This document shows, one piece after another, positions 7,650 to 11,533 of a stretch of DNA of 11,533 nt. A program made the position numbers and the translations under genes. This DNA comes from Desulfobacterales bacterium (lineage in GTDB: Bacteria > Desulfobacterota > Desulfobacteria > Desulfobacterales > 4be13): the NCBI GenBank assembly GCA_029940115.1, contig JAOZRQ010000184.1, forward strand, positions 1 to 11,533, read 5' to 3'. Under the pieces are notes generated by a model. It worked only from the letters and a program-made list of their open reading frames with translations, was not told where the DNA came from and made no database searches. Each line of letters begins with the position of its first letter. Position 1 is the stretch's first letter.

Positions 7650-8543
7650 ATGAAAAAATATTTGTACTATCCCGGTTGTTCGTTGGAGGGGACGGCGCGT
7701 GAATACGATGTTTCCACGCGGGCGTTTATGAAGGCAATGGATACAAAGCTTCTGGAGCTGGAAGACTGGACCTGCTGCGGGGCCAGCGCGGCCGAGGCGG
7801 TCAGCCACCTCCTCTCTGTTGCGTTGCCAGCGTTGAATCTCGCCATTGCCGAAAAGAGAGACACGCCTGAGGATATCCTGGTTCCGTGTAGCGCGTGTTA
7901 TCTGAACCTGAAAAAGGCTCAGGAGGAGACTCGAAAGGACCCCGATCTGCTGAAGAAGGTGAACATCGTCTTGCAGGAGAAGAATCTCCGCCTGCAAGGC
8001 AAGGTGCAGGTGCGGCATCTTCTGGATGTGATTTCCCAGGATATCGGGTCGGAAAGGATCCGGGAACAGGTGAAAAGAGATTTCTCCGGCTTGTGCATCG
8101 CCCCCTACTACGGATGTCAGTGCCTTCGGCCATACCCGGTGTTCGACGATCCTGAAGTGCCCCGATCCATGGAGCCGCTGATCACGGCCACCGGTGCGAA
8201 CGTCCATCCGTGGGACATGGGCGGGAGATGTTGCGGTGCATCGCATATGAACACCAAACCTGAAGTGGGACAGGCCCTTGTCGGTGCCATATTGGCCGAG
8301 GCCAAGGGAGCCGACGTGATTGTCACGGTCTGCCCCATGTGTCAGATGAATCTGGAGGCATATCAGAGAAAGATCTCCTCAAACTACGGCGAAGACCTCT
8401 CCATGACCATTCTCTATCTCCCCCAGTTCTTGGGACTGGCCATCGGACTTTCAGAGGATGAGATGCGGCTGGACATGAATCTTTCCGTCACCAAGGAGAC
8501 AAGGAATAAGCTTGGAGAGATGGCATTTGCCTTGGCTGCCTGA
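7650..8543 (+). CDS. hdrB: HdrB-like protein (heterodisulfide reductase subunit B family)
   Basis: This 297-residue protein has two complete CCG domains. The first has C10 (YYPGCS), CCG at 42-44 and CSAC at 80-83; the second has C156/C158 (YYGCQC), CCG at 194-196 and CPMC at 228-231. In HdrB these ligate the two noncubane [4Fe-4S] clusters that reduce disulfides, and both sets are intact, so an active enzyme is expected. Length is normal for the family. Start: ATG 7650 has GGAG at 8 bases and gives the family-typical MKKYLYYPGC. The in-frame ATG 7551 would add 33 repeat-encoded residues and is rejected. It pairs with the HdrC-like gene just upstream, but downstream lie repeats and toxin genes instead of hdrA. 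A disulfide substrate other than CoM-S-S-CoB is likely, but this is inferred from the probable host. Confidence 0.92.
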   Translation: MKKYLYYPGCSLEGTAREYDVSTRAFMKAMDTKLLELEDWTCCGASAAEAVSHLLSVALPALNLAIAEKRDTPEDILVPCSACYLNLKKAQEETRKDPDLLKKVNIVLQEKNLRLQGKVQVRHLLDVISQDIGSERIREQVKRDFSGLCIAPYYGCQCLRPYPVFDDPEVPRSMEPLITATGANVHPWDMGGRCCGASHMNTKPEVGQALVGAILAEAKGADVIVTVCPMCQMNLEAYQRKISSNYGEDLSMTILYLPQFLGLAIGLSEDEMRLDMNLSVTKETRNKLGEMAFALAA

Positions 8544-8553
8544 CCCCAAGCGG

Positions 8554-8680
8554 AAGGAGTGCAAAAATGGAGCCGCTAGGCGGAATTTTTGCATTTGGAC
8601 ACACGAAGCCAATGTTCCGCCTTGCGGTCTGGCCGAACCTTCGGTTCGCCCACTGCAAAAATTTCATTTTTGCACTCCTT
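8554..8680. repeat. Composite palindromic element (MITE/REP-like, 127 bases)
   Basis: Perfect 16-base terminal inverted repeats, AAGGAGTGCAAAAATG (8554-8569) and its complement (8665-8680), enclose further nested pairs: AGGCGGAA (8578-8585) with the TTCCGCCT near 8616-8623, AATTTTTGCA (8584-8593) with TGCAAAAATT near 8654-8663, and a tight CGAACC-TTC-GGTTCG hairpin near 8633-8647. It begins 11 bases after the HdrB-like stop codon. The GGCGGAA core is shared with the inverted repeat at 1844-1892, so the two may be relatives. It could also help end the hdr transcript. Confidence 0.75.
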
Positions 8681-8725
8681 CTTTCTTGCCGGCCATTACT
8701 TCATATCCGCCACAATCTGCAACGC

Positions 8726-8956
8726 ATGAATCGCTTCGGCCAAGCCGATCTTCTGCTGTGCCGCAAAATGGCGGAGCAAATTGACAAGTGGGATGAGAGG
8801 CTTTTCGCCGATCCCATCAAGGCGGACACTCCTCGGGGGACAGTCATCATCCATCCGCAGCGAACCAACAACATCTTGGAGCAATTCTTCCGTCGAATGC
8901 GGCGAGGACGGCGACGAAGCTTTCGTTTTACCTCAGGCAGAGGTACAATTCTGTAG
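8726..8956 (+). pseudogene. Remnant resembling the C-terminal region of a transposase family
   Basis: The + frame here reads KWDERLFADPIKADTPRG and then HPQRTNNILEQFFRRMRRG (HPQRTNN at about 8852-8872). I recognise this from memory as the DTP.G-PQRTNN-E-FFR-RG.RR pattern near the C-terminus of a transposase-like family common in Desulfobacterota. After MRRGRRR the similarity stops; the usual continuation (KTG and the downstream ADTPL-type motif) is missing. There is no plausible N-terminus: upstream the frame runs straight into the palindromic element. It overlaps the 3' end of the brnA-like gene on the other strand. Probably a decayed fragment. The family call is from motif memory, so confidence is limited. 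Confidence 0.45.
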
Positions 8957-9208
8957 TCGTTCAAGCAGCCAGATATTTATCAATGTTTCAGGTAAAATAC
9001 CCCGCGTCCGGGCTTGGGCCTCAATTTTCGGCCAGAGTTCCGGGTCAAGGGTCACCCGCTTTCTGCGTCTGGCAGTCACTTCAAACTCGACTTCATGGGT
9101 CTGATCCCAGTAATCAGCAAGACTGTGTGAATCCCAGAAATCGGCAATGTCCTCTGTCGTATCTGCCTTTGATAGGGTCGTGAGTTGTCTGTCATTATTT
9201 TCGTTCAT
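8933..9208 (-). CDS. brnA: CopG/BrnA-family antitoxin
   Basis: This 91-residue protein has the layout of the CopG-type antitoxins paired with BrnT toxins. An N-terminal segment contains TTEDIADFWDSHSLADYWD (17-35), a toxin-binding motif of this family, followed by VEFEV, and a ribbon-helix-helix DNA-binding domain, RRRKRVTLDPELWPKIEAQA (47-66) through LINIWLLERL (76-85). It should neutralise the toxin and repress the operon by binding its promoter. Start ATG 9208 has a clear GAGGAG Shine-Dalgarno. It overlaps the upstream toxin gene by 14 bases, which suggests translational coupling. The last residues (NCTSA) overlap the transposase-like remnant on the opposite strand, so the tail may be altered relative to the family. 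Confidence 0.87.
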   Translation of the reverse strand: MNENNDRQLTTLSKADTTEDIADFWDSHSLADYWDQTHEVEFEVTARRRKRVTLDPELWPKIEAQARTRGILPETLINIWLLERLQNCTSA

Positions 9209-9482
9209 AATTTCTCCTCTCCTTTTTGTCCATATCCCGTGCGCTCAGGATCAGGGCTGTGTGGGCAGACGGCTTGTATATGAAAAACACGATCAGATAC
9301 CGTCCCGAATCTGTCTGTCCGCTGACAGAATAGACATCTTCACCCGCCCTATGTCCTTTTTCCACAAAGCGACACCTCGGGCGATTGTAAAATGCGTATT
9401 CAGCCTCATCCTGTGTGACATGATGCTTAACATCGATTTTTTCAATGATATCTGGCAACCAGATGAAATCCTCAATATTCAT
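9195..9482 (-). CDS. brnT: BrnT-family ribonuclease toxin
   Basis: This 95-residue protein of the BrnT (RelE-like fold) family has IWLPDIIEKIDVKHHVTQDE (7-26), the central RPRCRFVEKGHRAGEDVYSV (34-53), and GRYLIVFFIYK (60-70), and it ends in the conserved SARDMDKKERRNYER (80-94). BrnT toxins cleave mRNA and are blocked by BrnA. It is the first gene of the pair, toxin before antitoxin, as usual for brnTA. Start ATG 9482 gives a full-length protein, but its Shine-Dalgarno is weak (GGGATA), so toxin translation should be lower than that of the antitoxin. All conserved regions are present, so it is probably functional. Confidence 0.85.
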   Translation of the reverse strand: MNIEDFIWLPDIIEKIDVKHHVTQDEAEYAFYNRPRCRFVEKGHRAGEDVYSVSGQTDSGRYLIVFFIYKPSAHTALILSARDMDKKERRNYERK

Positions 9483-9505
9483 AAAGCGTATCCCGTTTAT
9501 CTCTA

Positions 9506-9545
9506 TGCGTTTCGACGCAGATATTTATTATCCGAACCATGTCAA
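9506..9545 (-). promoter_or_regulatory. Candidate brnTA promoter and operator hairpin
   Basis: On the minus strand TTGACA (9545-9540) is followed after 16 bases by TATCTG (9523-9518), a good -35 with a poor -10. Just downstream, TGCGT-TTCG-ACGCA (9506-9519) is a perfect 5-base inverted repeat, suitable as an operator half-site pair or a 5' leader hairpin before brnT. Candidate only. Confidence 0.3.
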
Positions 9546-9644
9546 CTCCGTATAAATCCGAGGTTCGGACGATTGCCGGACCATCCGGGAGAAAAATCCC
9601 GGAAATCCTTTAATCAGGTGAATCAGGGTTCAGACATTCCCCCC

Positions 9645-9726
9645 CATCTACACGGATTAGTGATAAGCAAGGATTTCGCTCATGGACAGCGAAAAAATCC
9701 CTGATAGTCGCTAATCCGTGTAGATG
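9645..9726. repeat. 82-base palindromic element with perfect 16-base ends
   Basis: CATCTACACGGATTAG (9645-9660) is exactly complementary to 9711-9726. Inside, GGATTTCGCT (near 9671) pairs imperfectly with AGCGAAAAAATCC (near 9688), so the whole element folds into one long stem. This is the form of a REP or a very small MITE. No coding content. Confidence 0.8.
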
Positions 9727-9819
9727 ATGCTCGGAGAGCGGAAGCATCCGATCTGCGCTCCGTTTAGATCGTCCCCTCGCTACATTCCGCTCTTTCACCT
9801 GCTTGCCTGCTTACTTGGC

Positions 9820-10003
9820 TCACTGGCTTGGAAGCAGAACAAGCCGGAACCCGTAGCCTCTAAACTGATTGACGAGCGAGTTCCTGCACCGGACCGCTAC
9901 TCGGCAATTCCCGGCGGAGTAATCCCAGAAGCTGCCACGAAGCACCCGGGACGATTCGGCAAAGGTCCTCCTTGGGGTCGGTGACAGAACTCAATTCCTG
10001 CAT
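9820..10003 (-). pseudogene. C-terminal remnant of an FGE-sulfatase (formylglycine-generating enzyme-like) domain
   Basis: On the minus strand one frame starts ELSSVTDPK (from about 9997) and another continues RVLRGSFWDYSAGNCR, then ends GYGFRLVLLPSQ and TGA (9822-9820). Joined, these match the usual end of FGE-like/C-type-lectin-fold domains (VTDP, RVLRGGSW, R.A.R, GFRLV). The two parts are in different frames, so a frameshift lies between about 9943 and 9975, and TGA stops the second frame just upstream. Only about 55 residues of a domain that normally exceeds 200 remain. The middle (9844-9940) differs from the usual Asn-rich form in a way that recalls a DGR variable region. It lies 33 bases beyond the stop of the dockerin gene. 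Domain recognition is good; DGR origin is a hypothesis. Confidence 0.6.
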
Positions 10004-10035
10004 TTCCTTTTGTTCATTGCTTTAACCGATACCAC

Positions 10036-10617
10036 CTATCTCAACTCGGATATCTCTTGAAGAATATAGACCGCTTCTTCTATTCCTATCTTTCCGTCAC
10101 CATTTACATCAGCAACGGCAGACACATTCTGATTCGGCGTAATGTCGGATACAATCTGTACGGCAAGGATAAAGTCTTTCAGGTCAACAATTTCGTCAGC
10201 GTTTATATCGCCGGGAATTACCACATTTATGACTGTAATGGTAATGATTTTTGAATCACCCAGACTCGGAGAACCGTTATCTGTCACAGTAAATGTGATG
10301 TCGTAGTTTCCGGCTTTTTCATAGTCCGGTATCTAGGAAAATATTTGTGTTGCAGAATCAAATTTCGCCTTGGAAGGTAGGTTGTCTGCCAAATAGGTGA
10401 GTTCGTCTCCTTCCTGTGCGGTGGAATCAGCAGGCAGGAGAATGTCGTATTTGGCAATACTGCTCTCAGCCAGCGCCAACTCCGCTCCGGGTGTTCCTTC
10501 CGGCACAAGTGAGTTTATCCAATCCGGGTTCAAATCCCCTTTCAGGTCAGCATGAGTCACGCTGGCAGCCATGAACATCATGGCTGAAGCCAAAATTAGT
10601 GCAATCACTCTTTTCAT
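10036..10617 (-). pseudogene. Secreted Ig-like/dockerin protein interrupted by an in-frame TAG
   Basis: One frame of 193 sense codons is broken only at codon 95 by TAG (10335-10333). It encodes a signal peptide (MKRVIALILASAMMFMAASV, cleavage near THA), a linker, and a putative-Ig (He_PIG/cadherin-like) domain: DELTYLADNLPSKAKFDSAT (about 70-89), QIFS, the stop, then IPDYEKAGNYDITFTVTDNG (96-115). A dockerin-like C-terminus follows with two calcium loops, DINADEIVDLKDF and DVNGDGKIGIEEA. The stop replaces the Trp of the conserved FSWxPxY motif, a single TGG-to-TAG change. GGAGG at 10624-10628 serves ATG 10617. Without suppression a 94-residue fragment without a dockerin would be made. The intact form would be an exported protein binding cohesin-like partners or calcium; such non-cellulosomal dockerins occur in several Desulfobacterota. 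Confidence 0.75.
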
Positions 10618-10631
10618 AACACACCTCCGAT

Positions 10632-10673
10632 TTAAGGGTTAAGGTTTAAGGGTTAAGGGTTAAGGGTTAAGGG
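10632..10673. repeat. Heptanucleotide tandem array TTAAGGG x6 with G-quadruplex potential
   Basis: Six contiguous 7-base units; five are exactly TTAAGGG and the second is TTAAGGT. The last four G3 runs (10650-10673) are separated by TTAA, fitting the G3N4 quadruplex pattern on the + strand. The array sits 14 bases before the start of the dockerin gene (minus strand), just upstream of its Shine-Dalgarno, with the G-rich strand as template. Confidence 0.85.
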
Positions 10674-10682
10674 TGCCCCAGT

Positions 10683-10801
10683 CCCGGCAATGAATTGCCG
10701 GGCTATTCTCAGTTGTCCCTACGGGACAGAGCGTTTGGCGTTCAATCCGTTCCAGACAATGATCAACTTTGGCCGGGCTATTCTCAGTTGTCCCTCACGA
10801 G
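10683..10801. repeat. REP-like palindrome and 24-base direct repeat, two copies
   Basis: CCCGGCAATGAATTGCCGGG (10683-10702) is a perfect 9-base-stem palindrome. It overlaps the first copy of a 24-base direct repeat (10697-10720), repeated exactly at 10772-10795. Each copy leads into a second hairpin: TGTCCC-TAC-GGGACA (10714-10728), and a decayed version near 10789-10804. The second copy lacks the first hairpin arm and meets the 3' end of the GNAT toxin gene. Confidence 0.8.
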
Positions 10802-11319
10802 ACAGAGGGAATCGTGGAAAATCCGGCATAAGCTTCGTGTAATGTTGCCATCGGAAGAAACAGCTTCAAAGGATCATTTGGCAACGGAATGAAACCGAAC
10901 TGTTCGTAATATCCTTTTGCATCTTCATTTTCAGCGTCCACAAAGAAGCCGATAATGCCTATGTTTTCTGAGACAGATAATATGCGCCGCATCGCGCTGA
11001 TCATCATTTCGGTTCCCAATCCCCGACGCTGTCTGGCCGAAGCCACGGCAAGCCGTGCAAGTTTTGCAGCCGGAACTTTCCGGGGATATTTTTTTGCGAA
11101 CTTGGACGGTAAATCTTTTGCTGAAACCTCACAAAAGACCAGTGTGAAAAAACCGAGTATATCGCCCGGCCTGGTGTCATCAACAATGACGAATGTTTTT
11201 GCAATACCTTTATCAATATGCTGTCGGGCGGTCTTCTTCAAATATGAGTTCAAAGCGTCTGAGCCGCAGTCAAATCGTTTCCTGTCGTGATGTTTACTCA
11301 GTCTCTCTGTTTTCAGCAT
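10795..11319 (-). CDS. GNAT-family toxin (TacT/AtaT type)
   Basis: This 174-residue acetyltransferase of the toxin GNAT group is expected to acetylate the amino group of aminoacyl-tRNA and block translation. Features are FDCGSDALNSYLKKTARQ (16-33), KLARLAVASARQRRGLG (86-102) with the acetyl-CoA-binding Q-R-R-G-L-G (97-102), VDAENEDAKGYYEQFGF (127-143) with the likely catalytic Tyr138, and the closing LKLFLPMATL (151-160). Start ATG 11319 lies inside the end of the antitoxin gene (26-base overlap), giving coupled translation with antitoxin first. The last residues (about GFSTIPSVS) and the stop come from a REP-like repeat, so the tail differs from the family norm; the core is intact. Activity is probable but not certain. 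Confidence 0.88.
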   Translation of the reverse strand: MLKTERLSKHHDRKRFDCGSDALNSYLKKTARQHIDKGIAKTFVIVDDTRPGDILGFFTLVFCEVSAKDLPSKFAKKYPRKVPAAKLARLAVASARQRRGLGTEMMISAMRRILSVSENIGIIGFFVDAENEDAKGYYEQFGFIPLPNDPLKLFLPMATLHEAYAGFSTIPSVS

Positions 11320-11533
11320 CTGGAAAAGACTCCTGATATTCCCTCACAGCGTTTAACAATTTGTCATTGGGAAGAGGCGGATTCTCAATCGCCTCAAAGA
11401 ACACTTCCGCATCCCGCATCGTCAGCCTGATCGTGTTATCCTGCTCAATGACAAGCTCCGCCTTTTCCACAGCCGCCTGAACCAGAAACTGGCTTATTGT
11501 GGCTCCTCTGATTTCAGCCGCTTTTTCAAGCTT
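11294..11533 (-). CDS. DUF1778-type (TacA-like) antitoxin, partial
   Basis: The C-terminal 79 residues are in the window; the start lies beyond the right edge. The readable part begins KLEKAAEIRGATISQFLVQA and continues with AVEKAELVIEQ, then DAEVFFEAIENPPLPND and a polar tail ending at TAA (11296-11294). Helix (A)AEIRGATISQFLVQAA and the F-EAI-NPP toxin-binding segment are the DUF1778 hallmarks. The missing N-terminus should carry the ribbon-helix-helix DNA-binding strand. It precedes and overlaps the GNAT toxin gene, the standard order for this type II system, and should bind and inhibit the toxin and repress the operon. The promoter is outside the window. Confidence 0.85.
   Translation of the reverse strand, partial: KLEKAAEIRGATISQFLVQAAVEKAELVIEQDNTIRLTMRDAEVFFEAIENPPLPNDKLLNAVREYQESFPDAENRETE

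Larger units (their letters stand above)
9483..9819. other. Hairpin-rich gap with no gene
   Basis: These 337 bases hold no credible gene. They contain the brnT leader, a 7-base-stem hairpin TCCGGGA/TCCCGGA (9584-9590 and 9597-9603), the long palindromic element at 9645-9726, and a 9-base inverted repeat AGAGCGGAA/TTCCGCTCT (9735-9743 and 9785-9793). Small open frames on both strands show no family features. Confidence 0.6.

Noticed and set aside
8696..8884. Minus-strand frame in the transposase-like remnant
   Set aside because: It looks protein-like in composition, but the + strand frame carries the recognisable DTP-G and PQRTNN pattern.
9584..9603. Intrinsic terminator
   Set aside because: The 7-base stem has no T-tract after it on either strand.
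9147..9704. Plus-strand frame opposite brnT
   Set aside because: Antisense to a well-supported toxin gene; no family features.
9724..9984. Plus-strand frame opposite the FGE-like remnant
   Set aside because: Its minus-strand partner has FGE motifs; the + frame has none.
10333..10335. Pyrrolysine codon
   Set aside because: The position is a conserved Trp of an Ig-like motif and no pyl genes are visible; kept only as an alternative to check.

Overview
This window looks like chromosomal DNA of a Gram-negative, anaerobic, probably sulfate-reducing Desulfobacterota (Desulfobacterales-like) bacterium. That is an inference from gene content: an HdrC/HdrB pair with intact iron-sulfur motifs, a MacAB/TolC-type efflux set, a secreted dockerin protein, an AAA-ATPase-like/PD-(D/E)XK protein, overlapping toxin-antitoxin pairs, and many extragenic palindromes and short tandem repeats. 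No rRNA, tRNA or CRISPR array is visible.

Left part (1-8543), all on the + strand. A tandem palindromic repeat (1-118) precedes an AAA-ATPase-like/PD-(D/E)XK protein (133-1842). Next comes a four-gene tripartite exporter: a TolC-like outer-membrane factor (1963-3339), a periplasmic adaptor (3511-4956), an ABC ATPase (5004-5678) and a MacB/FtsX-type permease (5650-6897). Together they would couple ATP hydrolysis at the inner membrane to export across the outer membrane. About 60 bases later is a cytoplasmic iron-sulfur pair, HdrC-like (6959-7540) and HdrB-like (7650-8543), with no HdrA partner in the window.

Right part (8544-11533), an accessory region. It holds a composite palindromic element (8554-8680), a small remnant that resembles the C-terminus of a transposase family (+ strand, about 8726-8956), and a minus-strand BrnT/BrnA toxin-antitoxin pair (9482-8933). 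After a hairpin-rich gap come the broken C-terminus of a formylglycine-generating-enzyme (FGE)-like protein (about 10003-9820), a secreted Ig-like/dockerin protein interrupted by one in-frame TAG (10617-10036), and a GNAT toxin with a DUF1778-type antitoxin that runs off the right edge (11533-10795).

Two patterns stand out. First, the four short tandem arrays at gene junctions (about 4943-4991, 7526-7553, 7568-7631, 10632-10673) have unrelated sequences but all have a 7-base unit or 7-base sub-unit; three of them lie at junctions of the exporter/hdr genes and contribute stop codons or false upstream starts. Second, the FGE remnant ends in a segment whose substitutions resemble the variable region of a diversity-generating retroelement (DGR), although no reverse transcriptase or template repeat is present here.
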